DNA from: JAAYEA01 sp012689325
Lineage (GTDB): Bacteria; Chloroflexota; Anaerolineae; JAAYEA01
Length of the DNA stretch: 60,558 bases
Reading direction: 5' to 3'
NCBI GenBank assembly: GCA_036841525.1
Contig: DAITVZ010000024.1
Location: 1-60,558 of the forward strand
Made by a program: the position numbers and the translations under genes
Shown: one piece after another, positions 1 to 9,218 of the stretch
Layout: the number at the start of each line of letters is the position of its first letter
Position numbering within the stretch: the stretch's first letter is position 1
The notes under the pieces: model-generated
The model's input: the letters and a program-made list of their open reading frames with translations, nothing else
Databases searched by the model: none
What the model was told of the DNA's origin: nothing

Positions 1-300
1 CTGCCGCCGGAAGCCGACTGGGCGCAGAATGTCTATTGGATGTACTCGATCCTCATCGAGGACGGCTACGGCCTGAGCCGCGACGGTTTCATGGCCGCGC
101 TCAAGGAGCGGGGCATCGACAGCCGACCCTTCTTCTACCCCATCCACACCATGCCGCCTTACGTCCAGTACGCCGAGGGGCAGGAATTCCCCGTGGCGGC
201 GGAGCTATCGCGCAAGGGCGTCAACCTGCCCTCTTCGCCCACGCTGACGCCGGAGCAGATCCGCTTGATCAGCGACACCATCAAAGAGCTGGGACGGTGA
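1..300 (+). CDS. DegT/DnrJ/EryC1-family aminotransferase, C-terminal part
   Basis: The frame is open from the first base and stops at 298-300, so only about the last 99 residues of a longer gene are present. The visible part (SILIEDGYGLSRDGF, then GIDSRPFFYPIHTMPPY) matches the C-terminal end of PLP-dependent sugar aminotransferases of the perosamine/GDP-4-keto-6-deoxymannose type, which aminate nucleotide-activated keto-sugars in the cytoplasm. The PLP lysine lies upstream of the window and cannot be checked. The next gene starts 2 bases after the stop, so the two are probably co-transcribed; an aminotransferase followed by an acetyltransferase is a common order for making N-acylated amino sugars. 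Confidence 0.85.
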   Translation: MPPEADWAQNVYWMYSILIEDGYGLSRDGFMAALKERGIDSRPFFYPIHTMPPYVQYAEGQEFPVAAELSRKGVNLPSSPTLTPEQIRLISDTIKELGR

Positions 301-302
301 CC

Positions 303-917
303 ATGATCGAGATCCGCACGCTGCACCCAGAGGAAGCGCCCATCGCCGCCGACCTGCACATCGAAGGCCAGCCGGGCACGGTGCTGACCATGTTGGGCAA
401 AGAGTTCCTGACGGCGCTCTATCGCGAGATCAACGACTCGGCCTACGGCCTGGCGTTCGTCGCCACGTCGGAGGACAAGGTGGTGGGGATCATCGCCGGG
501 GCGACGGATACCGGCGCGCTCTTTAAGGATATCATCCTCCGGCGCGGCATCCACCTGGTCTGGCCGGTGGCTCGCCGGCTGCTGAGCAAGCCCGCGCTGC
601 TTTGGCGGGTGATCCAGACCTTCGCCTATCCGGGCAAGCTGCCCGAGCGGCCCGGCGACGCCGAGTTTCTCTTTATCGGCGTGAGCGGCGAGATGCGGCG
701 GCATGGCATCGCCAGCCAGATGCTGGAGCGGCTGATCGCGGCCTGCCAGGAGCGCGGCGCGCGGGGTCTCCTCTCCACCGTGGACGTGACCAATCCCCGC
801 GCCAACCCCTTTCATGTCAAGCGGGGCTTTCGCATCATCGACACCTTTGACCTGTATGGGCGCAAGATGAACCTCTACTATTTGCCCTTCACCGACCAGC
901 CCGCCGGCGAGGGATAG
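303..917 (+). CDS. GNAT-family N-acetyltransferase
   Basis: A 204-residue protein starting MIEIRTLHPEEAPIAADLH, which is the usual N-terminal strand and helix of GNAT enzymes. The acetyl-CoA-binding region is visible as GVSGEMRRHGIASQMLERL around residues 125-143, close to the family R/Q-x-x-G-x-G/A motif, and it is followed by the FHVKRGF segment typical of the last strands. The ATG at 303 is 2 bases after the aminotransferase stop; a longer reading of the same frame overlaps that gene and is not needed. Context suggests it acetylates the amino sugar made by the preceding aminotransferase. The acceptor is inferred, since GNAT substrates cannot be read from sequence. Confidence 0.85.
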   Translation: MIEIRTLHPEEAPIAADLHIEGQPGTVLTMLGKEFLTALYREINDSAYGLAFVATSEDKVVGIIAGATDTGALFKDIILRRGIHLVWPVARRLLSKPALLWRVIQTFAYPGKLPERPGDAEFLFIGVSGEMRRHGIASQMLERLIAACQERGARGLLSTVDVTNPRANPFHVKRGFRIIDTFDLYGRKMNLYYLPFTDQPAGEG

Positions 918-921
918 AGCA

Positions 922-3210
922 GTGGCTGGGGGGAAGGGCCTGGCAGGGGTTGCGCGCGGGTTGGGCTCGCGGCGCTGGCTGGTGGATGGCGGCTTGCTGG
1001 CGCTGGTGACCCTGGTCGGGCTGCGGGGATGGCTGGGGCCGGGGTATCTGGCCAGCCCGCGCCTGGAGATGGTCCCGGAGCTGAGCATCGTCTGGATGGC
1101 CAAGCAGCGCATCTTGGAGGGCGGCCCGCTCACCGAGTGGGTGCCCTACGAGTTCGCGGGCTTTCCCCTGGTGCGTTTCCTCTCCTACCCGCTGTATGAC
1201 GCCATGGCCTGGGTCTCCATCGGCACGGGGCTGGCGCTGGAGTGGCTCTTCAAGGCCGGGTTCATCCTCGCCTTCGTGGCCTCGGCCCTCGCCATGTATG
1301 CGCTGGCCTACGAGTTGGTGCGGCGGCGGGGCGCGGCGCTGGCGGCGGGCGCCATCTATGCCCTCTTTCCCTTTCACCTGCACGCCGCCTCGGAGGCCTG
1401 GGTCCATGCCGTCTTTTGGGCGGTGATGCCGCTGGCCTTCCTGGCCTACGAGCGCAGCAGAAGCGGCCCGACGGTCCGCGCCCGCGATGGGCTGTGGCTG
1501 GGGCTGCTCCTGGCGTCCTTGCCCATCATCAACAGCGAGCACACCCTGCTGCTGGCCCCCTTCCTGGGCATCTATCTCCTGTTACGCGAGGGCGCCGTTT
1601 GGTGGCGAGATAGGCGGCAATGGCGCGCCATGGTCGGCTATTGGGCCCTGGCGGGGGGCGTGGCGCTGGGCTTGGCGGCGTTCTTTGTCCTGCCGGCGAT
1701 GATCGAGCTGGAGGATGTGGGCATCCACCTCAAGCACGGCGCGGAATCGTTCCAGAGCGACCAGCTCTTGCGGGATTACGCCCTCTCCCCGGCGTTGCTC
1801 TGGCGCGCGGTGGTGCGGCGCTTTGGCCTGGCTTACGAGCTCGCCCAGCCCTCGGTGATCGGCCATGCCTTTTGGTCCATCGCCTGGTATCCGGGCGCGC
1901 TCGCCTTGGCGCTGGCGGCGCTGGGCGCGAGGCGCGCCTTCCGGGACGCCCGGCTGGCGGCGCTGCTGGCCGTGCTGGTTGCGGCGGCCTTGTTCATCCT
2001 GGGGAGCTGGCTGCCGGGCAACCCCTTTCCCAAGCTGCCGTTCCTGGGGCGGCTGGCGCCTTTCCGGGGGATGTTCTTTTTCGCCTTTGGGCTCGCCTTG
2101 TGCGCGGCTTGGGGCATGCGCGACCTGTTGAGCTGGCGGCCCTGGCGCGGCGCGGCACGCGGGGGGCTGGTGGTTGCGGCGCTCGTCGCGTTGCTCTTGG
2201 ATTATTGGCCCGCCGGCGGCGCGCTGACCACCTTGCCCAGCTACCTGCCGGAGGACGAGATCGCCGCCTACCGCTGGCTGGCCGAGCAAGGCCAGGGCTT
2301 CCGCAGTTGGGAGCAGGTCACGGCCCATCGCGACGCCTACCTGCGCAGCTATGGCCTGGTCTATGACAGCCGCCGCCACCTGTGGGGCTATTACGATAAC
2401 GGCGCGCCGCGGCACATGTGGGCGCTGTATAGCTGGGGCGACATCCCCACCGCGCTCGAGCTGGGCAGCACGCGCTATATCATCACCCGGCCCGGCAAGG
2501 CGGTGGACGCGGCGGCCGCGGCGCTGCTGGAAAAGATGCGCTCACGCGGGTACGATCAGGTGGCCTGGTCGTCGGAGAGCCTGACGATCCTGGAAAACCC
2601 CGCTTGGCGGCCCCTGGTGACGGCCTATCGCTCCAGCGCCCTCTACCTGGGCGACCCCGAGTACCGGGCCCTGGACATCCTGCCCGCCCTGGTCGAGCAG
2701 GGCGTGGCGCTGGCCTCCGGCCCTTCCGACTATGCGGAGGGCTATGGCCTGGAGGACGTCCAGCTCTTTGACCACGTGATCGTCCGCGAACCCTGGGCGC
2801 GGGACGCCGAGGCTGCTGCGGCGCTGCGGGAGGCCGCTGGCGCGCGGCTGGTGACGCACCAGGAGATCCTGGAGGGGCGTCCCTTGGCGCCGGCGGGCAA
2901 GGGCACGCAGGCCGCGCTATCCTGGCAGCGCCCCGGCCCGGAGCGCATCATCGTGAACGTCACGTGCCAGGAGCCCGTGATGGTGATGGTGAGCGAGGCC
3001 TGGTATCCCAATTGGCGCCTCACCGTGGACGGCCAGGAGCAGGCCGTCTGGCGGGTCAACTATGCCTACCTGGGGGCCAGGGTGGAAGCGGGCCAACACG
3101 AGCTGGTCTTTCGCTACGAAAAGCCCTGGCACGTCTGGCTCGGCTATGCGCTCAGCGGCCTGACGCTTGTGGCGGTATTGTGCAATCTCGCGATCTGGAG
3201 GAAGCGCTGA
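922..3210 (+). CDS. YfhO / PTPS-related large integral membrane protein (GT-C-like)
   Basis: A 762-residue protein with many hydrophobic segments over about residues 20-440, then a soluble domain. The C-terminal stretch (VSEAWYPNWRLTVDGQE, then a final transmembrane segment near residues 735-757) matches the YfhO/6-pyruvoyl-tetrahydropterin-synthase-related membrane family. Family members have a GT-C-like topology and are implicated in transferring sugars from polyprenyl carriers outside the membrane. The start is GTG at 922, 4 bases after the previous stop; no good ribosome-binding site is visible, so the start is not certain. It overlaps the following GT2 gene by one base (TGATG), consistent with a functional pair of lipid-linked sugar synthase and membrane transferase. 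Confidence 0.75.
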   Translation: MAGGKGLAGVARGLGSRRWLVDGGLLALVTLVGLRGWLGPGYLASPRLEMVPELSIVWMAKQRILEGGPLTEWVPYEFAGFPLVRFLSYPLYDAMAWVSIGTGLALEWLFKAGFILAFVASALAMYALAYELVRRRGAALAAGAIYALFPFHLHAASEAWVHAVFWAVMPLAFLAYERSRSGPTVRARDGLWLGLLLASLPIINSEHTLLLAPFLGIYLLLREGAVWWRDRRQWRAMVGYWALAGGVALGLAAFFVLPAMIELEDVGIHLKHGAESFQSDQLLRDYALSPALLWRAVVRRFGLAYELAQPSVIGHAFWSIAWYPGALALALAALGARRAFRDARLAALLAVLVAAALFILGSWLPGNPFPKLPFLGRLAPFRGMFFFAFGLALCAAWGMRDLLSWRPWRGAARGGLVVAALVALLLDYWPAGGALTTLPSYLPEDEIAAYRWLAEQGQGFRSWEQVTAHRDAYLRSYGLVYDSRRHLWGYYDNGAPRHMWALYSWGDIPTALELGSTRYIITRPGKAVDAAAAALLEKMRSRGYDQVAWSSESLTILENPAWRPLVTAYRSSALYLGDPEYRALDILPALVEQGVALASGPSDYAEGYGLEDVQLFDHVIVREPWARDAEAAAALREAAGARLVTHQEILEGRPLAPAGKGTQAALSWQRPGPERIIVNVTCQEPVMVMVSEAWYPNWRLTVDGQEQAVWRVNYAYLGARVEAGQHELVFRYEKPWHVWLGYALSGLTLVAVLCNLAIWRKR

Positions 3211-3908
3211 TGACGGTTTCCGTGATCCTGCCCACCTATAACGAATCCAAGAATATCGTGCCGCTGATCGAGGCCCTCGAGGATTACCTTGGCCACGAGG
3301 GCATCGACTATGAGCTGGTGGTGGTGGATGACAACAGCCCGGACGGCACGGCGGACCTGGTGCGGGAGCGCACGGCCCAAGATGATCGGGTCAAGCTCTT
3401 TGTGCGCACCGAGGAAAAGGGGCTGGGCACGGCGGTCAAACATGGCATCCGCAACTCGACGGGGGATATCGTGGCGGTCATGGACACCGATTTCAACCAT
3501 GACCCCAAGATGCTGCCCCAGATGAGCAAGTTCTTGGAGTATTACGACATTGTCATCGGCTCGCGCTTTGTCATGGGCGGCGGCATGGAAGACAGCCACC
3601 GCTACTATTACAGCTTTATGTACAACATGCTGGTGCGGGTGTTGCTGCGCACCCAGGTGCAGGATAACCTCAGCGGCTTTTTCGCCATGCGCCGGGACAA
3701 GCTGGAGCGGATGGACCTGGACCGCATCTTTGTCGGCTATGGCGAGTGGTTCATCCGCCTGCTTTTCCTGGCCTGGCGTGAGGGGTATAATATGCTCGAA
3801 GTGCCCGTCTTTTACATCCTGCGCCGCCACGGGCAGAGCAAGTCGCGCTTTTTACGCATGATCTATAGCTATACCCGGACCGTGCTCGAGCTGCGTTTGG
3901 GGATTTGA
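3210..3908 (+). CDS. GT2 polyprenyl-phosphate mannose synthase-like glycosyltransferase (DPM1 type)
   Basis: A 232-residue GT-A fold enzyme. The N-terminus VSVILPTYNESKNI, the nucleotide-binding DDNSPDGT (about 39-46), the EKGLGTAVKHGI segment and the DTDFNHDP metal-binding region follow the dolichol/polyprenyl-phosphate mannosyltransferase pattern closely, and the length equals that of the soluble catalytic domain of this family. It would transfer a sugar from a nucleotide to polyprenyl phosphate at the inner membrane face, feeding the GT-C enzymes nearby. No membrane domain is attached. The ATG overlaps the preceding stop by one base. The sugar (mannose, glucose or other) cannot be deduced. 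Confidence 0.88.
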   Translation: MTVSVILPTYNESKNIVPLIEALEDYLGHEGIDYELVVVDDNSPDGTADLVRERTAQDDRVKLFVRTEEKGLGTAVKHGIRNSTGDIVAVMDTDFNHDPKMLPQMSKFLEYYDIVIGSRFVMGGGMEDSHRYYYSFMYNMLVRVLLRTQVQDNLSGFFAMRRDKLERMDLDRIFVGYGEWFIRLLFLAWREGYNMLEVPVFYILRRHGQSKSRFLRMIYSYTRTVLELRLGI

Positions 3909-3912
3909 CAAG

Positions 3913-4674
3913 ATGCCGGAGAGCAGGCCGCGGCGGGTGATTATCATGCCCGCCCACAACGAGAGCAAGAATATCGCCGCCGTGTTGCGCGAGCTGCGGC
4001 CCTGGGCGCAGGACGCGGATATCGTCGTGATCGACGACTATTCCTCGGATGAGACCGCGGCCCTGGCCGCCAAGATGGGGGCGCAGGTGCTCAGCCTGCC
4101 CTGCAACCTGCGCTACGGCGGCGCGGTGCAGACCGGCTTCAAGTATGCCGTGCAGCGGGGCTACGACGTGGCGGTGATGATGGACGCCGATGGCCAGCAC
4201 GACCCGTCCGCCATCCCGGCGCTGTTGGAGGCCGTGGAGAGCGGGCAGGCCGATGTGGCGCTGGGCTCGCGCTTTTTGGGGCGCGCCGACTATCACCTGT
4301 CGCTGGTGCGCCGCTGGACCATGCGCGCCTTTGCCGCCCTGGTCTCCCGCGCCACCCGGCACCCCATCACCGACCCCACCTCGGGCTTTCAGGCCCTGAA
4401 CCGCGATGTGCTCCGTTTCCTGGCGCGGGACAACTATCCCGTGGACTTCCCCGACGCTGACTTGCTGATGCTACTGGGCTTTGCCGGCTTTCGCATCCAA
4501 GAGGTGCCCATGGTGGTGCGAAGCCGCATGAGCGGGACCAGCATGCATGCAGGGCTCAAGCCGATCTACTATATGCTCAAGATGATGCTCTCCATCCTGA
4601 TCGTCTGGCTGCGGCAGAAAACGCGGTCCAACGCCGTGCGCCCGGCCCCGGCGGAACCGAGCGACGATGCTTAA
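3913..4674 (+). CDS. GT2 glycosyltransferase, polyprenyl-phosphate glucose synthase-like
   Basis: A 253-residue GT-A enzyme with PAHNESKNIAAVL near the N-terminus, DDYSSDET, a glycine-rich NLRYGGAVQTGFKYA segment and the metal-binding MMDADGQHDP. The combination YGGAVQTG/DADGQHDP is typical of the DPG_synthase-like branch that loads polyprenyl phosphate. Near residues 222-239 there is one hydrophobic segment (MLKMMLSILIVWL), which could attach it to the membrane. It follows the DPM1-like gene by 4 bases and overlaps the deacetylase by 8, so the three are probably translated from one message. Two different lipid-linked sugar donors in one locus fit the large set of GT-C enzymes here. Confidence 0.87.
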   Translation: MPESRPRRVIIMPAHNESKNIAAVLRELRPWAQDADIVVIDDYSSDETAALAAKMGAQVLSLPCNLRYGGAVQTGFKYAVQRGYDVAVMMDADGQHDPSAIPALLEAVESGQADVALGSRFLGRADYHLSLVRRWTMRAFAALVSRATRHPITDPTSGFQALNRDVLRFLARDNYPVDFPDADLLMLLGFAGFRIQEVPMVVRSRMSGTSMHAGLKPIYYMLKMMLSILIVWLRQKTRSNAVRPAPAEPSDDA

Positions 4675-5524
4675 CGCGCTCTCCATCGACGTGGAGGATT
4701 GGTACCACCCCGAACTGGTGCGCGAGCACGTCGACCTGGCCCAGGCCGAGCGGCGCGTCCAGCAGGCCACGGCGCCCATCCTGGAGCTGCTGGAGCGCCA
4801 TGGCGTGCGCGCCACCTTTTTCATCGTCGGCGAGGTGGCGCAGGCGGCGCCGGAACTGGTGCGCGAGATCGCTCGCCGGGGGCACGAGATCGGCTGCCAC
4901 AGCATGAGCCATCGCACGCTGCACGAGCTGGGGCCGGAGGCGTTCCGCGCCGAATTGGTCGCCTATGGCGCGGCCATGGCGAGGCTGGGCGTCGGCGAGA
5001 TCAGCGGCTTTCGCGCGCCGACCTTTTCGCTGGACCAGCGCAGCGCCTGGGCGATCCCGATCCTGGCCGAGCTGGGCTATCGGTACGATTCCAGCATCTT
5101 TCCCTTGCGGAACCCGGTCTATGGCGTCTCGGGCGCGCCGCTCGCCCCCTATCGGATCGGGGCGCGGGACGTGAGCCGCGCCGATGCGGACGGGGCGCTC
5201 TGCGAGTTTCCCATGTCGGTCTGGCAGGCGGGGCCGTTGCGGGTGCCGGTGAGCGGAGGCTTTTACCTGCGGGCGCTGCCCTGGCCGCTGCTTCGCGGGC
5301 TATTGGGCCGGATCAACGCGGCTGGCCGCCCCTTTGTGATCTATATGCACCCCTGGGAGGCCGATGCGGGGACGCCGCGCCAGGGGGGCTTGTCGCTGCT
5401 TGCCCGCTGGATCACCTATGTCAACATCGAGAGCACTCTGTCCAAGGTGGAGCGGCTGCTGCAGCGCTTCGCCTTTGGGCCCCTGCGCGATGCGCTGGCC
5501 GCGCGGCAGGGACAGTCGGTTTGA
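4667..5524 (+). CDS. Polysaccharide deacetylase (NodB-type, CE4)
   Basis: A 285-residue CE4 esterase. It begins MLNALSIDVEDWYH, giving the catalytic/metal Asp in the first NodB motif (D8, D11). The second motif GCHSMSH supplies metal-binding His78 and His82. FRAPTFSL carries the third motif, and VIYMHPWE holds the late catalytic His. The family removes N- or O-acetyl groups from polysaccharides. There is no signal peptide, as in the exosortase/PEP-CTERM-associated deacetylases that share the SIDVEDWYH opening; those occur in exopolysaccharide operons. It may modify the repeat unit or an intermediate. The ATG lies 8 bases inside the previous gene. Confidence 0.9.
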   Translation: MLNALSIDVEDWYHPELVREHVDLAQAERRVQQATAPILELLERHGVRATFFIVGEVAQAAPELVREIARRGHEIGCHSMSHRTLHELGPEAFRAELVAYGAAMARLGVGEISGFRAPTFSLDQRSAWAIPILAELGYRYDSSIFPLRNPVYGVSGAPLAPYRIGARDVSRADADGALCEFPMSVWQAGPLRVPVSGGFYLRALPWPLLRGLLGRINAAGRPFVIYMHPWEADAGTPRQGGLSLLARWITYVNIESTLSKVERLLQRFAFGPLRDALAARQGQSV

Positions 5525-5545
5525 GCGCGTTGGGGAGATAGCGAG

Positions 5546-5947
5546 ATGGTCTTTCGCACGAGGATTTTCGTCATCCTGCTGGCTTTGGGCGTCTTGATCG
5601 CGATCATCAACCTAGTGCGCGCCAAAAAGATCAAGGAAGAGTTTGCGCTGCTCTGGCTGCTCACCGCGGTGGCGCTGGTGGTCATTCCGCTCTCCATCGA
5701 CGTGCTGGACGCCATCGCCTTTGCCATCGGCGTGGACTATCCGCCGGGCCTGCTGTTCCTCGTCGCCTTTGTGGGCGTGTTGTTCATCCTGTTCCAGTTT
5801 TCCACCAGCATCTCCAAGTTCAGCGACCAGATCAAGAACATCGCCCAGGACCTGGCATTGTTGAACAAGCGAGTGGAAGAGCTGGAGGCCAAGCGATCGC
5901 GCGCCGGGGAGGCGCCGGACCAGGAACCCAAGCAAGGAGCATCGTAG
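5546..5947 (+). CDS. DUF2304 small membrane protein
   Basis: A 133-residue protein with three hydrophobic segments (about 7-25, 36-56 and 65-88) followed by a charged, coiled-coil-like tail (KFSDQIKNIAQDLALLNKRV). The arrangement and the LVRAKKIKEEFALLWLL stretch match DUF2304, a family usually found beside GT2 enzymes and GT-C transferases, whose biochemical role is unknown. It may be a scaffold or partner of the polyprenyl-phosphate sugar synthases upstream. It is joined directly to the next GT-C gene, with stop and ATG abutting at 5947/5948. Confidence 0.8.
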   Translation: MVFRTRIFVILLALGVLIAIINLVRAKKIKEEFALLWLLTAVALVVIPLSIDVLDAIAFAIGVDYPPGLLFLVAFVGVLFILFQFSTSISKFSDQIKNIAQDLALLNKRVEELEAKRSRAGEAPDQEPKQGAS

Positions 5948-7633
5948 ATGACGGTGGAATCGACAACGGCGCCGGAGCGCAGGCTGGCCCCGCGGCTGGC
6001 GGCGATCTGGCATCGCGAGTGGCTGATCGTGGCGCTGCTCATCTTGTTGGCGGCGGCGGTGCGCGTCTGGCTCTCCAGCGCCGCGCGGGTGGTGTGGGGC
6101 GACGAGCCCTTTTATCTCTGGCTGGGCCGCAACTGGCTGACGGGCCAGGGCTACTCGTTCACCGGCTATTCCGACGTCCACCATGCGCCGCTTTATCCGC
6201 TGCTCACGGGCCTGTTCTACTTGCTAACCCATGACATGGCGCTCAGCAGCCGCCTCTGCTACATCCTCTTTGGCGCCGCGCTGGGCCTGCCCATCTATGC
6301 CATCGCGCGCGAGCTCTACGACCGGCGCGCCGGCGTCATCGCCCTGCTCCTGCTGGCTTTTTACCCCGCGCTGACGGCTAGCGTGCTCTATTGGGGCACG
6401 CTCACCGAGCCGCCCTACTATTTCTTCATCTATACCGGGCTCTACGCGGCCCTCTTGGCGTTGCGCCAAAAGTGGGCCCCCTGGTCCTACCTGGCGGCGG
6501 GGATGTGCTTTGCCCTGGCCTATCTCACTCGCCCCGAGGCCATCGCCCACCTGCTGATCATCGGCGCGGTGCTGGCCTTTATCCCCCTGCTGGAGCGCCG
6601 CCTCTTCACCCGGCGGGCGCTGGTGGGGCTGGCCTTGTATGGGCTGGGCTTTGCCCTGTTCTTCTTCCCTTACGCCTATTACACCTTTCAGCACACCGGC
6701 TCGTGGATGGTGAGCGAAAAGGCGGGCGTGACCTTTATCACCTGCATCGGCCTGAGCAGCGGCGACACGGCCGCCTTTGACCTGGCCACCTGGGGGCTGG
6801 ATGGCACGGGGCTGGAGGTCTTCTTCTTCTCCCGCGAGAGCTATAACGTCAGCATGCTGGATTACATCTTGGCCTTCCCTGCCGAGTTCGCGCAACTGGT
6901 CTATCGCAACGTCATCACCTTTTTCACCTCGCTGGTCTCGCTGCGGCTGTTCCCGTTCTTCCTGCTCCCGTTTGTGACCCTGGCGCTCTGGCGCGAGGCC
7001 TGGAGCAAGGAGCGGGCCAAGGGCGAGTTACTCTTGCTGGCTTCGTTGCTGCCGGTGGCCGGCTTTCTGATCTTTTTCATCCAGGATCGCTACATCGCCA
7101 CCCTGCTGCCCACGCTGATCCTGTGGCTGGCCGTGGGCCTGCGGGACGTCGGCGATTGGCTGGCGGAGACCTGGCGCAATCTGCGCCAGCGCGGGCTGGC
7201 CCCCTGGTGGCGGGCGACGCTGCTCGCGCTGCCGGTGGCGGCGGCGCTGGTGATCTGCCTGGCGCTGTTGCCTCGCACCCTGGCCAACGTCACCAGCAGC
7301 GGCTCTTTCCGGCAGGCGCACCGGACCGTGGGCGAGTGGCTGGGCAAGGGCCTCGCTGCGCCCGAGACGGTGATCATGTCCCGCTATCCGGCGCTGGCCT
7401 TCCATGCGGGGGCCAAATGGGTGCCGACGCCCAATGCCGAGTGGCAAGATATACTGCCCTATGCCCGTCACAAGGGCGTGGACCTGTTCATCGTGGACGA
7501 GCGCGAGACGACCGAGCTCCGTCCCCAGCTCGATTTCCTGGTGCGGCTGGAGAACCTGCCGCCCGAGCTGGAGGTGCTCCGCGTGGATGAGAGCGAGCCG
7601 GAGCGGCTGGTCGTGTTCAGGGTGAAGGAGTAG
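5948..7633 (+). CDS. GT39/ArnT-like GT-C membrane glycosyltransferase (paralogue A)
   Basis: A 561-residue polytopic membrane protein. After the first membrane segment comes VVWGDEPFYLWLGRNWL: the acidic pair just outside TM1 is the catalytic loop position in GT39/ArnT-type enzymes, which use polyprenyl-phosphate sugars on the outer face. ASVLYWGTLTEP and the repeated hydrophobic segments fit the family. The soluble C-terminal part (PTPNAEWQDILPYARHKGVD) closely resembles that of the gene at 9205, so these two are paralogues with a different GT-C gene between them. It starts directly at the DUF2304 stop. Acceptor and sugar are unknown. Confidence 0.83.
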   Translation: MTVESTTAPERRLAPRLAAIWHREWLIVALLILLAAAVRVWLSSAARVVWGDEPFYLWLGRNWLTGQGYSFTGYSDVHHAPLYPLLTGLFYLLTHDMALSSRLCYILFGAALGLPIYAIARELYDRRAGVIALLLLAFYPALTASVLYWGTLTEPPYYFFIYTGLYAALLALRQKWAPWSYLAAGMCFALAYLTRPEAIAHLLIIGAVLAFIPLLERRLFTRRALVGLALYGLGFALFFFPYAYYTFQHTGSWMVSEKAGVTFITCIGLSSGDTAAFDLATWGLDGTGLEVFFFSRESYNVSMLDYILAFPAEFAQLVYRNVITFFTSLVSLRLFPFFLLPFVTLALWREAWSKERAKGELLLLASLLPVAGFLIFFIQDRYIATLLPTLILWLAVGLRDVGDWLAETWRNLRQRGLAPWWRATLLALPVAAALVICLALLPRTLANVTSSGSFRQAHRTVGEWLGKGLAAPETVIMSRYPALAFHAGAKWVPTPNAEWQDILPYARHKGVDLFIVDERETTELRPQLDFLVRLENLPPELEVLRVDESEPERLVVFRVKE

Positions 7634-7634
7634 C

Positions 7635-9218
7635 ATGGCAAGCAAGCCCGGCGCGACGGCCTCGCGGTGGGCGTGGCTGCTGGCTCTCGGCGGCGCGGTC
7701 GCCGTGGCGGCGGCCTTGCGCCTGTTCAAGCTGGGCGCCTATGGCCTCTGGCGGGACGAGGCGGAGGCGGTGTTCACCGCACTGGCCGCTGGGCCGCTGG
7801 GCATCGCCGAGGTCTTGCGCGGCGACGTGCACGCGCCGCTCTATTTCTACCTGCTGCGCCCCTGGGTGGCGCTGTGGGGGCGGGGCGAGTTCGCCGTCCG
7901 TCTCCTCTCGGCGCTCTGCGGCATCGTCACGGTGCCGCTGCTCTACGTGGCGGGCAAGGAGCTCTATGGCTCGACGGGCCGCGGCAAGCTGATTGGCCTG
8001 CTGGCCGCCTGGAGCGGGGCGATCCTGCCGCTGCACGTGGTCACCTCGCGCACCGCGCGCATGTACAGCTTGCTGCCCTTGGCGGCGCTGCTGACGCTGC
8101 TTGCCCTGCATGGGGCGCTGCAGCGCGGCAAACGCTGGGCCTGGCCCGCCTATGTGCTGGCGGGCGCGGCGACGCTCTATACCCACTATTGGGGGGCGTT
8201 GTGGGTCGCGGCGCTGGGGCTCTATGGCTTATTCCAGCTGCTCTGGGAAAAGCGCCCCCGCCGGGAGTGGCTGGCCTGGGCGGCCTCCGAGGCGGCGATC
8301 ATCCTTCTCTTCTTGCCGTGGGCGCCGACCTTGCTGGGGCAGCTCGCCATCCAGGAATCGGTGATGGGGCCCTGGCTGGCGCAGCAATCGCTGGCGGCCA
8401 ACCTGCTGCGCCTGTTTGGCGAGCTGACGGCGCTGGCCTGGCCGCGCAACCTTCCCTACCTGTGGATGCTCCTACTGGCCCTGGGCACGGTGGCGCTCTC
8501 TTTCCGGCTCGAATCCGATCGCACGCCGGTGGTCGAGGTGCGCTATCCCATCGCGCCGGGGCATAACCTGGTGGTGCTGGGGCTGTTCGTGCCGATGGTG
8601 TTGGGCGCGCTGCTCGTCTCGCGCTCGCGAGGGCTGACGCCTTCCTACGTGACCATGGCCGTCTATCCGGCGCTCTGCCTGCTGCTGGGCTCGGCCTTGG
8701 CGTCGCTCAGGCGGCCCGCGCTGATCTGGGCGGCGGTGGCCGCGCTGTCGTTCCTCTGGCTGCGCACCGACCTCTCCTTCTATCGCGGCCCGGTCTCGGC
8801 CATGCGCGAGGTGGCGCAGCGCGTCCAGGCGGAGGCGGGCCCGGGGGACGTGGTGGTCGTGGCCCCCGATTACCTCGCCCCCGCGTTCAGCTATTACTTT
8901 GCCGGTGGGCAGGCGCAGATGGCCTTCCCCTGGCTCTTCCAGCGCGTCGAGCTGATGGACTGGTTGGGTTGGGCGGATCGCCGCCAGCGCGCCGCCGAGG
9001 CCGTCCCCGCCACGTTGGACGCCATCGCCGCCCAGCGCGGCCGCGGGGGCCGGGTCTGGCTGGTGGCGCCCCTGGCGGCCTATCCCGGCGACCCCTTCTT
9101 TGAGCAGATGCGCGCGCTCAAGGCGGCGCTGGACCAGCGCTACCGGGTGGAGCAGGTGATCGAGGACTATCGCGGGGTTGTGGAAACGGCGGATATCGTG
9201 GTCTATGGAACAGATTAA
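7635..9218 (+). CDS. GT39-like GT-C membrane glycosyltransferase
   Basis: A 527-residue polytopic membrane protein with AYGLWRDEAEAVFTALA after TM1 (the acidic catalytic-loop position), then GDVHAPLYFYLLRPWVALWG and SRTARMYSLLPL, which are common in PMT_2/GT39 proteins. It has about ten hydrophobic segments and a soluble C-terminal tail of about 130 residues. The ATG at 7635 follows AAGGAG at 7625-7630. It is less similar to its two neighbours than they are to each other, so it is probably not part of the same recent duplication. It likely transfers a sugar from polyprenyl phosphate outside the membrane, to a substrate that cannot be read from the sequence. Confidence 0.82.
   Translation: MASKPGATASRWAWLLALGGAVAVAAALRLFKLGAYGLWRDEAEAVFTALAAGPLGIAEVLRGDVHAPLYFYLLRPWVALWGRGEFAVRLLSALCGIVTVPLLYVAGKELYGSTGRGKLIGLLAAWSGAILPLHVVTSRTARMYSLLPLAALLTLLALHGALQRGKRWAWPAYVLAGAATLYTHYWGALWVAALGLYGLFQLLWEKRPRREWLAWAASEAAIILLFLPWAPTLLGQLAIQESVMGPWLAQQSLAANLLRLFGELTALAWPRNLPYLWMLLLALGTVALSFRLESDRTPVVEVRYPIAPGHNLVVLGLFVPMVLGALLVSRSRGLTPSYVTMAVYPALCLLLGSALASLRRPALIWAAVAALSFLWLRTDLSFYRGPVSAMREVAQRVQAEAGPGDVVVVAPDYLAPAFSYYFAGGQAQMAFPWLFQRVELMDWLGWADRRQRAAEAVPATLDAIAAQRGRGGRVWLVAPLAAYPGDPFFEQMRALKAALDQRYRVEQVIEDYRGVVETADIVVYGTD

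Noticed and set aside
36..917. Longer reading of the acetyltransferase from base 36
   Set aside because: The first 89 residues overlap the aminotransferase in another frame and are His/Arg/Pro-rich without structure; the ATG at 303 fits the GNAT fold start.
3210..4674. The two adjacent GT2 genes as one frameshifted gene
   Set aside because: Each has its own complete GT-A motif set (DDNSPDGT with DTDFNHDP, and DDYSSDET with DADGQHDP), and its own start, so they are separate enzymes.
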